From Bradyrhizobium guangxiense (lineage in GTDB: Bacteria > Pseudomonadota > Alphaproteobacteria > Rhizobiales > Xanthobacteraceae), in the NCBI RefSeq assembly GCF_004114915.1, contig NZ_CP022219.1, positions 6,974,501-7,038,500 of the forward strand: a stretch of 64,000 bases of DNA, given 5' to 3'. Every line of letters begins with the position of its first letter. Position 1 is the stretch's first letter. The notes beneath the pieces are model-generated. The model did no database searches. It was given only the letters and a program-made list of their open reading frames with translations, and was not told the DNA's origin. Below, piece after piece: positions 25,626 through 35,945 of this stretch. The position numbers and the translations under genes were made by a program.

Positions 25626-27302
25626 ATGTTTGGTCGCAAGTTTCTGGGCGATGCGCAGGCGCAAATTGATGCGGTTAGCCGCTCGCAGGCCATGATCGAG
25701 TTCAACATGGACGGCACGATCGTCAAGGCCAACAAGAACTTCCTGGATGCGCTCGGCTACAGTCTTGACCAGATCCAGGGCAAGCACCACTCCATGTTCG
25801 TGCCGGCCGATCAGCGTGACGGCACGGATTACCAGGCGTTCTGGGCAGCACTGCGTCGCGGCGAGTTTCAGGCAGGCGAGTTCAAGCGCATCGCGAATGG
25901 CGGCCGCCCGATTTGGATCGAAGCGTCATACAATCCGGTGCTCGGCAATGATGGCAAGCCGGTCAAGGTGATCAAGATTGCGACCGACATTACTGCGAAG
26001 AAGCTGCGCAGCATGTCTGATGCGTCGAAGCTTGCCGCCATCAATCGCGCTCAGGCCGTGATCGAGTTCAAGCTCGACGGCACCATCGTCACCGCCAACG
26101 AGAATTTCTGCAAGACGCTCGGCTATCCGCTGGCCGAGATCGAGGGCAAGCACCACAGCCTGTTCGTGCCCGCCGCTGAGCGGGATAGTGCGGCCTATCG
26201 CGAATTCTGGGAGAAGCTCAACCGCGGGGAGTACCAGGCCGGTGAGTTCAAGCGCATCGGCAAGGGCGGCAAGGAAGTGTGGATCCTGGCGAGCTATAAT
26301 CCCGTGCTGGACGATACGGGGAAGCCCTTCGGTGTCGTCAAATTCGCAAACGACATTACTGCTGACAAGCTGAAGAACGCCGATCTGGCCGGCCAGATCG
26401 CGGCGATCGACAAGGCGCAGGCGGTGATCGAGTTCAACATGGACGGCACGATCATCACGGCGAACGTCAACTTCCTGAGCGCGGTCGGCTACTCGCTGGC
26501 CGAGATCAAGGGTCACCACCACAGTATGTTCGTCGAGCCCTCGGAGCGAGACGGCGCCGCCTATCGCGAGTTCTGGGCGGCGCTCAATCGCGGCGAATAC
26601 CAGGCGGCCGAATACAAGCGCATCGGCAAGGGCGGCAAGGAGATCTACATCCAGGCCTCCTATAATCCGATCTTCGATCTCAACGGCAATCCGTTCAAAG
26701 TGGTGAAATACGCGACCGACACCACCAGGCAGGTGCTGGTCCGGATGGGCAACGAGCGCGTCCGCGCCATGATGGAATCGGTTGCTGCGGGCTCCGAGGA
26801 ACTCAACGCATCGGTGCGAGAGATCTCAGAGGCCATGACCAAATCGCGCGAAACCGCGATCGGCGCCGTTGAGCAGGTCTCCTCTGCCGATGCCCAGGCC
26901 CAGCGCCTCACTGATGCCGCGCAGTCGATGAGCGGCATCGTGGAAATGATCAACAACATCACCGGTCAGATCAATCTGCTGGCCCTCAACGCAACGATCG
27001 AATCGGCCCGTGCCGGGGAAGCCGGCCGCGGCTTTGCCGTGGTCGCATCCGAGGTGAAGGGGCTTGCCAACCAAGCCAAGCAGGCCACCGATAAGATCGC
27101 TCAGGAGATCGGCAGCCTCAATCAGATATCGGGGGACGTCGTCGGTGCCCTCGTTGCGATCAAGCAGGCCATCAACAATGTCAGCGAGTACGTGACGTCG
27201 ACGGCCGCGGCGATCGAGGAGCAGAGCACGGTGACGAACGAGATGTCGACCAGCATGCAGCGCGCCGCCGCCGAGGCGGCCGCGATGGTGAACCGCGCTT
27301 GA
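25626..27302 (+). CDS. soluble methyl-accepting chemotaxis protein with three tandem PAS domains
   Basis: A 558-residue chemoreceptor with no membrane helix and no HAMP domain. Three PAS modules (about residues 22-140, 144-262 and 266-384) are strongly alike: [30 protein letters not shown] and [15 protein letters not shown] begin each unit at exactly 366-bp intervals. A short signalling domain follows (about 390-558) with the hairpin tip in [20 protein letters not shown] and [21 protein letters not shown] eight bases upstream supports the start at 25626. It is probably a cytoplasmic redox or metabolite sensor (inference). No che genes are adjacent. Confidence 0.9.
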   Translation: MFGRKFLGDAQAQIDAVSRSQAMIEFNMDGTIVKANKNFLDALGYSLDQIQGKHHSMFVPADQRDGTDYQAFWAALRRGEFQAGEFKRIANGGRPIWIEASYNPVLGNDGKPVKVIKIATDITAKKLRSMSDASKLAAINRAQAVIEFKLDGTIVTANENFCKTLGYPLAEIEGKHHSLFVPAAERDSAAYREFWEKLNRGEYQAGEFKRIGKGGKEVWILASYNPVLDDTGKPFGVVKFANDITADKLKNADLAGQIAAIDKAQAVIEFNMDGTIITANVNFLSAVGYSLAEIKGHHHSMFVEPSERDGAAYREFWAALNRGEYQAAEYKRIGKGGKEIYIQASYNPIFDLNGNPFKVVKYATDTTRQVLVRMGNERVRAMMESVAAGSEELNASVREISEAMTKSRETAIGAVEQVSSADAQAQRLTDAAQSMSGIVEMINNITGQINLLALNATIESARAGEAGRGFAVVASEVKGLANQAKQATDKIAQEIGSLNQISGDVVGALVAIKQAINNVSEYVTSTAAAIEEQSTVTNEMSTSMQRAAAEAAAMVNRA

Positions 27303-27415
27303 TCAGCCGGCCACTTCAAATCAACCTCCGGAGTGCATGCCGCCTTTGACGCAACAGACAGAAGCCGTTCAGCTACGGCTCAGTCTCCGGACGGCAGGAC
27401 TTCACGAGGCGCCGC

Positions 27416-27835
27416 TCACCGCGGCGCGAGGTCGGCGCGATTGAGCGACTCCAAGGTCGAGGCGTTGGCGCAATAGCCGTGGTAATTCTCCGCGGCGGTG
27501 CCGTCGGCGAGATCGCGGTCGCATTCTGGCTTGTGACCGCACAGCGAGCAGACCCGCTCCATGTCGCGCAGCAGCAGCGGCTGCGCGCGGCCGAGGCCTT
27601 CGGCGCTGATACCGAGCTGCTGCAGCATCATTGGCAGCTCGTCGGCGGAATGCTTGCCGTGACGGACCAGCTCTTCCAGATCGTCGGGCGCGATCCTCAA
27701 ATCGCTCGCGATCCGGTCGAAATCGGCGCGGTCGAGCTGCCGGATCTCGTTCATCTCGCGGCGATGCTTCAGCCAGCTCGCAAAGGAGTCGATGAGGTCC
27801 TGGACGATGGGATAAGGCCTGCTTGCGGTGCTCAT
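27416..27835 (-). CDS. DUF6455 domain protein
   Basis: A 139-residue protein whose C-terminal half carries a Cys/His-rich motif (CSLCGHKPECDRDL and YHGYCANA) that suggests metal binding. An N-terminal amphipathic region includes LKHRREMNEIRQLDRADFDRI. It matches the DUF6455 family as I recall it; the function is unknown. GGGAG six bases before the ATG supports the start. The frame extends upstream as an artefact. Confidence 0.75.
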   Translation of the reverse strand: MSTASRPYPIVQDLIDSFASWLKHRREMNEIRQLDRADFDRIASDLRIAPDDLEELVRHGKHSADELPMMLQQLGISAEGLGRAQPLLLRDMERVCSLCGHKPECDRDLADGTAAENYHGYCANASTLESLNRADLAPR

Positions 27836-27936
27836 GGAAAGCTCCCTTCGGACGGCGGAACTGAAGCCAATTAAGCACGATGTTGCAGAGGCGCGTTGCG
27901 CTGGATCAAACTGGAATGAGCGGGGCTCTGCCGACC

Positions 27937-27957
27937 TCTCCCGCTTGCGGGAGGGGT
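27937..27957. repeat. short family E hairpin fragment
   Basis: CTCTCCCGCTTGCGGGAGGG forms a compact hairpin. It resembles the ends of the larger family E elements at 43979 and 50404 and may be a remnant. Confidence 0.45.
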
Positions 27958-27978
27958 CGCGCACTTCCCGCGCAGCAG

Positions 27979-28764
27979 CTAGCCGAATCGCTCCGTCGCC
28001 CAGGCGTACAGGCTGCCCGGTATAGGCTTTTCGCCGCCGCGGCCCTTGGGCGAGATGTGCAGGCCGATGATCTCGGGGTTGGTGACGAGACCGAGATAGC
28101 TCGAGGGATCGAAGAACAGCTTTGGCTCGGCGTGCACGGCGTAGAATGACTGCTTCGGCAGCGCATTGTGCAATTCGCCGGTGCGGCGTGCGAGCGCGGT
28201 CAGTGCTGCGGGTCCATAGATCGCGACGCGAATGTCCGACAGACGGTTGGAGCCGCCGCGCAGGCGCTGCATCATGAAGGTGATGCGGTGGCGCAGCGAC
28301 AGCCAGTTCGGCGTCAGTTCCTCCTGCTCCATCAGCTCTTCGAACGCGCGCACGATGCCGTGCTCCGCCGGCAGATAGATCACCGAATTGCCGAGCTGGC
28401 GCGGCCGTTCCCAGGCGAAATAGGGCTTTGCCGGATCGACCTCGACCGGCTTCAGGAGCAGCACGTCGGCGTCGAGCCAGAGGCCAAGGCCCTTCGCCAT
28501 CAGCTTCATGCGGAAGAAGTCGCTGAACTGCAGAATGGTCCAGTCGCGCCAGCTGCCGTCCGGCTGCGGCGGCCGCAAGCGTTCGGAGAACACGTGCGGC
28601 AGGATTGCTTCGGCCTCGGCGTTCGCGACGCCTGCGGGCAGGCCGGGAATGGTGTCGAAGCTGTAGACTGTGACCTTGTGGCCGGCAGCCAATTGCGAGC
28701 GCAGACAGGTCTGGCGCAGCGCATCCATCGGGCCATGCCAGAAGGTGACGATCTCGGGCAGCAT
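27979..28764 (-). CDS. DXD-motif glycosyltransferase-like protein
   Basis: A 261-residue protein with features of the sugar-binding-region DXD glycosyltransferases. WLDADVLLLKP (about 94-104) contains the nucleotide-sugar/metal DxD, preceded by FFRMKLMAKGLG, and GPAALTAL is a later conserved element. There is no signal peptide or membrane helix. Family membership is fairly clear, but donor, acceptor and product are unknown. It sits alone between the DUF6455 gene and leuD, with the leuD terminator just upstream. Confidence 0.7.
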   Translation of the reverse strand: MLPEIVTFWHGPMDALRQTCLRSQLAAGHKVTVYSFDTIPGLPAGVANAEAEAILPHVFSERLRPPQPDGSWRDWTILQFSDFFRMKLMAKGLGLWLDADVLLLKPVEVDPAKPYFAWERPRQLGNSVIYLPAEHGIVRAFEELMEQEELTPNWLSLRHRITFMMQRLRGGSNRLSDIRVAIYGPAALTALARRTGELHNALPKQSFYAVHAEPKLFFDPSSYLGLVTNPEIIGLHISPKGRGGEKPIPGSLYAWATERFG

Positions 28765-28796
28765 GGGTGCAGCTATACGGGGTAATCAGAACAAAG

Positions 28797-28826
28797 AAAA
28801 AGCCCCGGCGCGCGTCGCACCGGGGC
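28797..28826 (-). terminator. rho-independent terminator of leuD
   Basis: On the minus strand GCCCCGG and CCGGGGC pair across an 11-base loop and are followed by TTTTT. It lies 18 bases past the leuD stop codon. Confidence 0.82.
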
Positions 28827-28844
28827 TGCAAACGGGATCGGAGA

Positions 28845-29450
28845 TCACGCCCAGGCGCGTTCGCGCTTGAGCTTGTCCTCGTAGGTGTCGATCGAGGCCT
28901 TCTTCTCCATGGTGAGGCCGATGTCGTCGAGGCCGTTGATCAGGCAGTGCTTGCGGAACGGGTCGATCTCGAACTTGACCTTGCCGCCATCGGGACCGCG
29001 GATCTCCTGGTTCGGCAGGTCGATCGTCAGCGTCGCGTTGGCGCCGCGCTCGGCGTCGTCGAACAGCTTGTCGAGGTCTTCCTGGGAGACGCGGATCGGC
29101 AGAATGCCGTTCTTGAAGCAGTTGTTGTAGAAGATGTCGCCGAACGAGGTCGAGATCACGCAGCGGATGCCGAAGTCCAGCAGCGCCCAGGGTGCGTGCT
29201 CGCGGCTCGAGCCGCAGCCGAAATTGTCGCCGGCAACCAGCACCTTCGCATTGCGATAGGCGGGCTGGTTGAGGACGAAATCCGGATTCTCGCTGCCGTC
29301 GTCCTTGTAGCGCTGCTCGGAGAAGAGCCCCTTGCCAAGGCCGGTCCGCTTGATGGTCTTGAGGTACTGCTTCGGAATAATCATGTCGGTGTCGACATTG
29401 ATGATCTTCAGCGGCGCCGCGACGCCTTCCAGCGTGGTGAACTTGTCCAT
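28845..29450 (-). CDS. leuD: 3-isopropylmalate dehydratase small subunit
   Basis: A 201-residue small subunit that pairs with LeuC to isomerise 2- to 3-isopropylmalate. It shows [14 protein letters not shown] (about 18-31), the swivel-domain [17 protein letters not shown] (about 70-86) and [11 protein letters not shown]. The ATG at 29450 fits the family start MDKFTTLEG; a 38-codon upstream extension runs into a repeat and is rejected. leuC lies 2.8 kb further along with unrelated genes between, an unusual split of subunit genes. Confidence 0.96.
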   Translation of the reverse strand: MDKFTTLEGVAAPLKIINVDTDMIIPKQYLKTIKRTGLGKGLFSEQRYKDDGSENPDFVLNQPAYRNAKVLVAGDNFGCGSSREHAPWALLDFGIRCVISTSFGDIFYNNCFKNGILPIRVSQEDLDKLFDDAERGANATLTIDLPNQEIRGPDGGKVKFEIDPFRKHCLINGLDDIGLTMEKKASIDTYEDKLKRERAWA

Positions 29451-29530
29451 GGTTGCGTTTCCCGGGTGGTTCAGGGAAGGCGTATTTATCGTGTCCGGGG
29501 CCTGAATCCTAGGCCGAATTCGGCAGATCT

Positions 29531-29562
29531 GCCTTCCCTTTCCCGCCTGCGGGAGAGGGCGC
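29531..29562. repeat. short family E hairpin fragment
   Basis: CCCTTTCCCGCCTGCGGGAGAGGG forms a small hairpin like that at 27937, upstream of leuD. It is probably a truncated intergenic element. Confidence 0.45.
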
Positions 29563-29585
29563 ACACCTGCCGCGTGGCGACGCCG

Positions 29586-29984
29586 TCACGCCACCTGCGC
29601 CTCGATCGCGGCCATATCGTCGTCCGAGAGACCGAAATGGTGGCCGATCTCATGGATCAGGACGTGGCGAACGATATGGCCGAGGCTTTCGTCGTGCTCG
29701 GCCCAGTAATCCAGGATCGGGCGGCGGTAGAGCCAGACCATGTTGGGCAGCCGCGCCACGTCGCCAAGGCTCTGCTGGGGCAGGCCGACGCCCTGGAACA
29801 GGCCGAGCAGGTCGAACTCGCTCTCGCATTCCATCTCGTCGAGGACCTCCTCGGTCGGGAAGTCGTCGACGCGGATGATGACGCCCTCGCACAGGCCGCG
29901 AAATTCCGCCGGCAGGCCCTCGAAGATCTCGTGCGCCGTCGCTTCCATCTCTGCCAGAGAGGGCGCTTTCAATTCCGTCCACAT
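29586..29984 (-). CDS. zincin-like metallopeptidase family protein
   Basis: A 132-residue protein with the zinc-protease motif HEIGHHFG (about 113-120) at its C-terminus and the family's FEGLPAEFRGL and DLLGLFQG segments. It belongs to the small putative metallopeptidase family PF06262, cytosolic and without a signal peptide. Proteolytic activity of such proteins is not well established. The gene stands alone. Confidence 0.85.
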   Translation of the reverse strand: MWTELKAPSLAEMEATAHEIFEGLPAEFRGLCEGVIIRVDDFPTEEVLDEMECESEFDLLGLFQGVGLPQQSLGDVARLPNMVWLYRRPILDYWAEHDESLGHIVRHVLIHEIGHHFGLSDDDMAAIEAQVA

Positions 29985-30106
29985 GCAGCTCTCTTAGCGC
30001 GGGTTCCTTGGCGATGCATCCCGCTTTATAAGCGCGGCGAGGTTGACGGCCGACGCCAAAACGGGGAGCGTGGGCCCCAAATGGGACGTTTCAGGTGGGC
30101 GAAAAA

Positions 30107-30421
30107 ATGCGAGCAAAAACAGCGCTGACGCTACTGTGCATGGGGTTGTTTTCGCAGTTTTCCGTTGGCGCAGAGGCCCAGACAGCGGCCCCCCGGATCA
30201 AGCTGGCCCAGGCGGGCTTGCCGGACGACATCCCGCCGCCGCGCAAGCGCCCGCCCCCGCGCCTGCGGGTCACGCCCTATTACAGCCCTGACGGCGTCTA
30301 TCCGCGCTACAATCCCGGTCCTAATGCGGTCCGCGAATGCAACGCGACCTATGTGCAGGAATACCGGCCGAGCGGCACCGTGATCGTGCCGCGTGTGAGC
30401 TGCCATTGGCGCCCGGGCTAA
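30107..30421 (+). CDS. small exported hypothetical protein
   Basis: A 104-residue protein with a Sec signal peptide (LTLLCMGLFSQFSVGAEAQ, cleavage near residue 26) and a Pro/Arg-rich mature part (PPPRKRPPPRLR). Two cysteines occur in the mature region. I prefer the ATG at 30107 over an earlier GTG. The family is not recognised. It lies 47 bp upstream of another small exported protein, possibly in one operon. Confidence 0.65.
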   Translation: MRAKTALTLLCMGLFSQFSVGAEAQTAAPRIKLAQAGLPDDIPPPRKRPPPRLRVTPYYSPDGVYPRYNPGPNAVRECNATYVQEYRPSGTVIVPRVSCHWRPG

Positions 30422-30468
30422 CGCCGGTTCAACACCAGCGCGCAGCGCGGAAGCCTCACGGGGTCATC

Positions 30469-30729
30469 ATGGCGAGATGGATTGCATGGGCCGTTGCCGT
30501 CGCGCTTGCGACCGGTCTGCCCAGCGTTTCCGCCGCGCACAGGGCGACGATGCCGGAGGCCTCAGCGGGAATGGCGGTTTTCGATGCACGGCGCCCGGCG
30601 CGGACGCATGAGATCGTACGGCCTGCGGTGCGCCGTGATCCGCGCTACTACGCGCGGCCGGTCTATTACCGTCCCTATCCCTACGGCGTGCCCGCACCCT
30701 TCGTGTTCGGCTACGGGCCGTTCTGGTGA
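30469..30729 (+). CDS. small exported Tyr/Pro/Arg-rich hypothetical protein
   Basis: An 86-residue protein with a signal peptide (AWAVAVALATGLPSVSAAH) and a tail rich in Tyr, Pro, Arg and aromatic residues (YYARPVYYRPYPYG). It ends FVFGYGPFW. Short proteins of this composition are common in this lineage (general knowledge), but no function is assigned. Family B repeat sequence follows directly after the stop. Confidence 0.6.
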   Translation: MARWIAWAVAVALATGLPSVSAAHRATMPEASAGMAVFDARRPARTHEIVRPAVRRDPRYYARPVYYRPYPYGVPAPFVFGYGPFW

Positions 30730-30734
30730 ACCGC

Positions 30735-30838
30735 TAAAGCATGATCCGGAAAAGTGCGAAGCGGTTTTCCGGAAAGATCATGCGCAAACGACAATCTAAA
30801 GCGCGAGGACGATTCGTCCAAATCTCATCGCGCTTTAG
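30735..30838. repeat. family B intergenic repeat (AAAGCATGATCCGG type)
   Basis: It begins TAAAGCATGATCCGGAAAAG, contains CGGTTTTCCGGAAAGATCATGC as an inverted counterpart, and ends GCGCTTTAG. A second copy is at 54180. The far end overlaps the stop codon of the DUF1330 gene. Confidence 0.82.
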
Positions 30839-31134
30839 CCCGCGGGCGCAAATCCCTTGACCAGCAGCACGGTCGCCTTTGCGCCGGCCTTGCGGTCACG
30901 CGAGATCTCCTCGTAGTCGGGCGAGTTCGAGAAGGCGAGGAAGGCGGCCTCGTCCGGAAACGACATCATGACCAGCTTGTCGTGCGGCCATGTTCCCTCG
31001 AGCACGCGCGGACGCTCGTCGGCGGCGAGCAGGCGCCCATTGTACTTCCTGAACACGTCGAAGAACCGCGCCTGATAGCGGTCATAGGCCGCGCGGTCCG
31101 TCATCTTCAATTGTGCGATCGCATAGACAGTCAT
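30835..31134 (-). CDS. DUF1330 domain protein
   Basis: A 99-residue dimeric alpha/beta-barrel (ferredoxin-like) protein. YAIAQLKMTDRAAYDRYQ and YEEISRDRKAGAKATVLLV are the family's N- and C-terminal elements, with the central KLVMMSFPDEAAFLAF. The function is unknown. The ATG at 31134 fits the family; the 21-codon upstream extension does not. Its stop codon lies in the terminal bases of the family B repeat. Confidence 0.88.
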   Translation of the reverse strand: MTVYAIAQLKMTDRAAYDRYQARFFDVFRKYNGRLLAADERPRVLEGTWPHDKLVMMSFPDEAAFLAFSNSPDYEEISRDRKAGAKATVLLVKGFAPAG

Positions 31135-31314
31135 CTCTCGAATTCCTTCCCATCGCGGCACAGCGCCGCAGCACGGAGCCCTGCTTCGTTCATTCATGGC
31201 GCGTTCACATCGCTGTCCTCAATTTTAATCCCGGGAGCGACTGCAATTGAACAGGGATGACGCGAGCCGGAAACGCGCATCGCAACTCCGCTGTCCAGAG
31301 TCAGGGAGAATTCC

Positions 31315-31833
31315 ATGCTGAGGATAATGGGTCTCAGGGCAAGCCCGATGCGTCTCCTCGGGATTGCAGCGGCGGCGACGTTGATGCTGTCGGCCGGCAC
31401 CACGCGTCGCGCTGAAGCGCTGAGCTTGATCAATCCGGCGACGTCACCCGCGGCGAAGACTGCAACCGAGGACCTCGTCACGCCGGTTCGCCACGGCGGC
31501 GGCGGACATGGCGGTGGAGGACATTTTCACGGCGGCGGTGGTTTCCGCGGCGGCGGATTTCACGGCGGCCATGTCGGTGGCTTCCGCGCCGCGCCGGGGT
31601 TCCACGGCAGCGGCTATCGCTACGGCGGATTTCGCCATTACGGCGGCTATCATCGCTACGGGATCTATCGCCCGTATTACGGCCATCGCCACTTCCATCG
31701 GCGCTACTATTACGGCGGCTACTATCCCTACTATCACTATCCGCGCCGCTGCCGGATCATCTCGACGTATTACGGCCCGCGCCGCGTCTGCCGCTGGCAT
31801 CGCTGGCACTATCCGTACCGCTACTATTGGTGA
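31315..31833 (+). CDS. exported Gly/His/Tyr-rich protein
   Basis: A 172-residue protein with an N-terminal hydrophobic signal (LLGIAAAATLMLSAG) and a mature part made of Gly/His then Tyr/Arg/His-rich repeats (HGGGGHGGGGHFHGGGG, then YYYGGYYPYYHYP). The high His content could bind metal ions, and the Tyr content could support cross-linking at the envelope (inference). No catalytic domain is seen. Low complexity makes database matching unreliable. Confidence 0.7.
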   Translation: MLRIMGLRASPMRLLGIAAAATLMLSAGTTRRAEALSLINPATSPAAKTATEDLVTPVRHGGGGHGGGGHFHGGGGFRGGGFHGGHVGGFRAAPGFHGSGYRYGGFRHYGGYHRYGIYRPYYGHRHFHRRYYYGGYYPYYHYPRRCRIISTYYGPRRVCRWHRWHYPYRYYW

Positions 31834-31847
31834 CGTGAGCTAGAGCC

Positions 31848-31918
31848 GTCATTCCGGGATGGCGCGTCAGCGCCAGACCCGGAATCTCGAGATTCTCAGG
31901 TGCCCGAGTGCGCACCAG
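31848..31918. repeat. family A repeat, one-ended (truncated) copy
   Basis: GTCATTCCGGGATGGCGCG and GGAATCTCGAGATTCTCAGG match the first part of the copy at 18281, but the closing CCGGAATGAC end is absent. Confidence 0.65.
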
Positions 31919-31921
31919 AGT

Positions 31922-32131
31922 TCACAGCCAATCCTTCAGCCTCCACGACGAAGCCTTCCACCGCATCAGATTGTCCAGCTTCCACTGCTTGAACATCGCC
32001 GGCGGCCAGCGGCTGAGCTTGGAGGTCTCCGCGACCTCCGGTTTGGCGACGATGCGCAAGGGCGCGGCGCGCCGGCGGTGCTGGCGCGTGGCTTCGCCGA
32101 TCAGGTCGACATATTCCGGCTTGTTGGCCAT
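31922..32131 (-). CDS. short basic hypothetical protein
   Basis: A 69-residue protein rich in Lys, Arg and Trp, with no signal peptide or membrane helix. CGAGGACA lies upstream of the ATG at acceptable spacing. The family is not recognised; it could be a small conserved protein of the lineage. It is only moderately supported because of its size. Confidence 0.5.
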   Translation of the reverse strand: MANKPEYVDLIGEATRQHRRRAAPLRIVAKPEVAETSKLSRWPPAMFKQWKLDNLMRWKASSWRLKDWL

Positions 32132-32225
32132 GAGGCGTGTCCTCGCGAAATCATCGCGAGGACGAGAGTGTCAGCCGATCGATTAACGGCGGTTTGCCGC
32201 GATCGCTACAATTGCAGGGAGTGGC

Positions 32226-33632
<1,407 letters not shown>

Positions 33633-33911
33633 GAGCTTAAGCTCCGAAAGAACGTTGTGTCAGCGGATATGCGCAGGTAGCGCGCGGGCAACAAAATCGT
33701 CGGCGCAGCCTTTCAGGCTGCGCGAATAAGCTCTGACGTTGCCGAGGTCGCGAAGCGTCCGAAGAACCGGCCAGGCAGCCGCGAGCGATCGTCGATGACG
33801 ATGCGCTTGACGGGGGCGAGGCTGGTCGGATCTGGAAACATTCCAAGAATATATAGCAGGCCGAATTGGAAGCGCGAGTGGTTTCAACTGACTGCCACGC
33901 ACACCATGCAT

Positions 33912-34020
33912 GACCCTCATCCTGAGGAGCGCGCTCTTGGCGCGCGTCTCGAAGGATGCAAAGGCCCGGCCGGTGGCCTCGCCCTTCGAGACGCGCGTTC
34001 CGCGCTCCTCAGGGTGAGGG
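33912..34020. repeat. family C intergenic repeat (CCCTCATCCTGAGGAGC type)
   Basis: GACCCTCATCCTGAGGAGCG and CGCTCCTCAGGGTGAGGG are the inverted ends, with inner arms CGCGTCTCGAAGGATG and CCTTCGAGACGCGCG. Further copies or halves are at 45398, 47213 and 55325. Confidence 0.8.
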
Positions 34021-34051
34021 GCAGTCACCGTGCGCGCCGCACTGACGCAAC

Positions 34052-34080
34052 AAAAAAGCGCGGAGCCGAGCCCGCGCTTT
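34052..34080 (-). terminator. rho-independent terminator of the rpsP-rimM-trmD-rplS cluster
   Basis: On the minus strand AAGCGCGG pairs with CCGCGCTT around an eight-base loop and is followed by a T-run. It lies about 28 bases after the rplS stop. Confidence 0.82.
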
Positions 34081-34107
34081 CGAAAAACTTGCCTGGTGGG
34101 GCGAAGC

Positions 34108-34488
34108 TTACTCGCCGACGGCAGCCTGGCGGTCCTGCTTCTCGACGATGCGGGCCGACTTGCCGCGAAGGTTGCGCAGGTAATAGAGCTTGGCGCGACG
34201 AACCTTGCCGCGGCGCACCACCTTGATCGAGTCGATCATCGGCGACATCACCGGGAACACGCGCTCCACGCCCTCGCCGTAGGAGATCTTGCGGACGGTG
34301 AAGCTCTCGTTGAGGCCACCGCCGGAACGGCCGATGCAGACGCCTTCATAGGCCTGCACGCGGGTGCGGTCGCCTTCGACGACCTTCACGTTGACGATCA
34401 CGGTGTCGCCGGGACCGAATTCCGGAATGTCCTTGCCGGCGGACAGCTTGTCGAATTGCTCTTGCTCGAGCTGCTTGATCAGGTTCAT
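34108..34488 (-). CDS. rplS: 50S ribosomal protein L19
   Basis: A 126-residue ribosomal protein located at the 30S-50S interface. The family core [20 protein letters not shown] and the motif [20 protein letters not shown] are visible, then the C-terminal [18 protein letters not shown]. It is the last gene of the conserved rpsP-rimM-trmD-rplS cluster; trmD lies 110 bp upstream. Confidence 0.97.
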   Translation of the reverse strand: MNLIKQLEQEQFDKLSAGKDIPEFGPGDTVIVNVKVVEGDRTRVQAYEGVCIGRSGGGLNESFTVRKISYGEGVERVFPVMSPMIDSIKVVRRGKVRRAKLYYLRNLRGKSARIVEKQDRQAAVGE

Positions 34489-34598
34489 GGGTAAATCTCC
34501 ATCGGCGCGCCCAGCCCTGGAAACGGGGGGCTGCGCAAAATTCGTCTATCCAGCCATTGCGGATTTGGCCGCTCCTATAAGGCAAGCCGGAGCGTTTG

Positions 34599-35354
34599 TC
34601 ACCCGTCTGTCTTGTTTTTTGGCGTTTTTTGGCGCCCGGCCCGATTCGCCGGTTTGGGCGGGATTTGGGCCCATAAATCCGGCCGCCGGGCCGCCGTCAG
34701 GGCCTCGGATTGCGCCCGCCGCCAGGCCGCCACCTTGGCATGGTCGCCCGAGGTCAGGATCTCAGGGATCGGAGCCCCCTCGAACAGCTGCGGGCGGGTG
34801 TATTGGGGGTATTCCAAAAGGCCTTCGGAGAAGCTTTCCTCGGTTCCCGAGGCTTCCTTGCCCATCACCCCTGGCAGCAGCCGGACGCAGGCGTCGATCA
34901 GGGCTAAAGCTGCGATTTCGCCCCCGGACAGCACGTAATCGCCGATCGAGACCTCCTCCAGGCCCCGCCCGTCGATCACCCGCTGGTCCACCCCCTCGAA
35001 CCGCCCGCAGACGATCAGGGGTCCAGGGCCCTGGGCAAGTTCGGCGACGCGGGCCTGGGTCAATGGCCGCCCCCTTGGGCTCATGAGGAGGCGCGGCCGG
35101 TCCGGACCGATCCCGGCGGCATCGATCGCCGCCGCCAGAACATCCGCCCGCAGCACCATTCCCGGGCCCCCACCGGCCGGGGTGTCGTCAACGCTACGAT
35201 GGCGGTCGGTGGCGGAAGCCCGGATGTCGCGGGCCTCGATCTCCCAGAGTCCGGATGCCAGCGCCCGCCCGGCCAGGCTCACGCCGAGCGGCCCCGGAAA
35301 CATCTCCGGAAACAGCGTCAGCACCGTCGCGCGCCAGGGTGAGGGGTTGGTCAT
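34599..35354 (-). CDS. trmD: tRNA (guanine-37-N1)-methyltransferase
   Basis: A 251-residue SPOUT-class enzyme that methylates G37 of tRNAs to prevent frameshifting. [16 protein letters not shown] and the trefoil-knot SAM-binding region ([28 protein letters not shown]) are clear. A basic C-terminal tail ends the protein. The ATG at 35354 is preferred over one eight codons earlier. It lies 33 bp past the rimM stop with a repeat fragment between. Confidence 0.96.
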   Translation of the reverse strand: MTNPSPWRATVLTLFPEMFPGPLGVSLAGRALASGLWEIEARDIRASATDRHRSVDDTPAGGGPGMVLRADVLAAAIDAAGIGPDRPRLLMSPRGRPLTQARVAELAQGPGPLIVCGRFEGVDQRVIDGRGLEEVSIGDYVLSGGEIAALALIDACVRLLPGVMGKEASGTEESFSEGLLEYPQYTRPQLFEGAPIPEILTSGDHAKVAAWRRAQSEALTAARRPDLWAQIPPKPANRAGRQKTPKNKTDG

Positions 35355-35381
35355 TGCAGTCAGCTTAGCCAAAACCACGGC

Positions 35382-35416
35382 CTGTGGTTATGGGTCCCCG
35401 CTTTCGCGGGGACGAC
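35382..35416. repeat. half family A repeat overlapping the 3' end of rimM
   Basis: CTGTGGTTATGGGTCCCCGC and GCGGGGACGAC are shared with the inner arms of the copies at 13184 and 21655. It overlaps the last codons of rimM and encodes the protein's C-terminal tail. Confidence 0.7.
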
Positions 35417-35936
35417 TCACCGAGGGCGCATCCTCCCCCGCGATCTCCTGCGGCAGCGCGATCACGACGCGGCCGCCCGCAATGTCGACCTCCGGCACCA
35501 CCGCGTTCGAGAACGGCAGCAACATCGTCGGGCCCTTGAGGGGTGCGATCTCGATGATGTCGCCGGCGCCGAAATTGTGGACCGCGAGCACGCGGCCGAG
35601 CACGTCGCCGTCCGTGGTGACCGCAGCAAGCCCGATCAGATCGGTGTGGTAATATTCATCCTCATCGGTCGCGGGCAGTTTTTCGCGCGCGACGTAGAGT
35701 TCGATGCCGTTGAGGCGCTCGGCCTCATCGCGAGTCGCGACGCCCTTGAATGTCGCGACCAGATGATCTTTGGCCTCGCGCACCTGCGCGATTTCGAACT
35801 GGCGCCTGCCGTCCTTGGTTGACAGCGGACCGTAGCGGCGGACGGCAAACGGATCCTCCGTAAAAGTCCACAGCTTGACCGCACCGCGCACACCATGCGC
35901 GGCGCCGATCCGCGCGACGCAGACCAGCGCCGACAT
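35388..35936 (-). CDS. rimM: ribosome maturation factor RimM (C-terminus supplied by a repeat element)
   Basis: A 182-residue factor for 30S assembly, with an N-terminal beta-barrel ([20 protein letters not shown]) and a C-terminal PRC-barrel ([33 protein letters not shown]). The family normally ends near ALPQEIAGE; here the frame continues into an intergenic repeat and adds [11 protein letters not shown] before the stop. It lies ten bases past rpsP on the same strand. Confidence 0.95.
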   Translation of the reverse strand: MSALVCVARIGAAHGVRGAVKLWTFTEDPFAVRRYGPLSTKDGRRQFEIAQVREAKDHLVATFKGVATRDEAERLNGIELYVAREKLPATDEDEYYHTDLIGLAAVTTDGDVLGRVLAVHNFGAGDIIEIAPLKGPTMLLPFSNAVVPEVDIAGGRVVIALPQEIAGEDAPSVSRPRESGDP

Positions 35937-35945
35937 GGTCTAGCC

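Larger units (their letters stand above)
33633..34107. other. intergenic region between leuC and rplS
   Basis: This 475-bp gap lies upstream of leuC and downstream of rplS on the minus strand. It contains a family C repeat (33912-34020) and the rplS terminator (34052-34080). The 280 bp next to leuC should hold its promoter and leader; I find neither a leucine-rich leader peptide nor a clear attenuator. No gene is supported. Confidence 0.5.

Noticed and set aside
33637..33846. 69-codon minus frame upstream of leuC as a possible leader peptide
   Set aside because: It has no run of leucine codons, no convincing ribosome site and no attenuator hairpins beside it.
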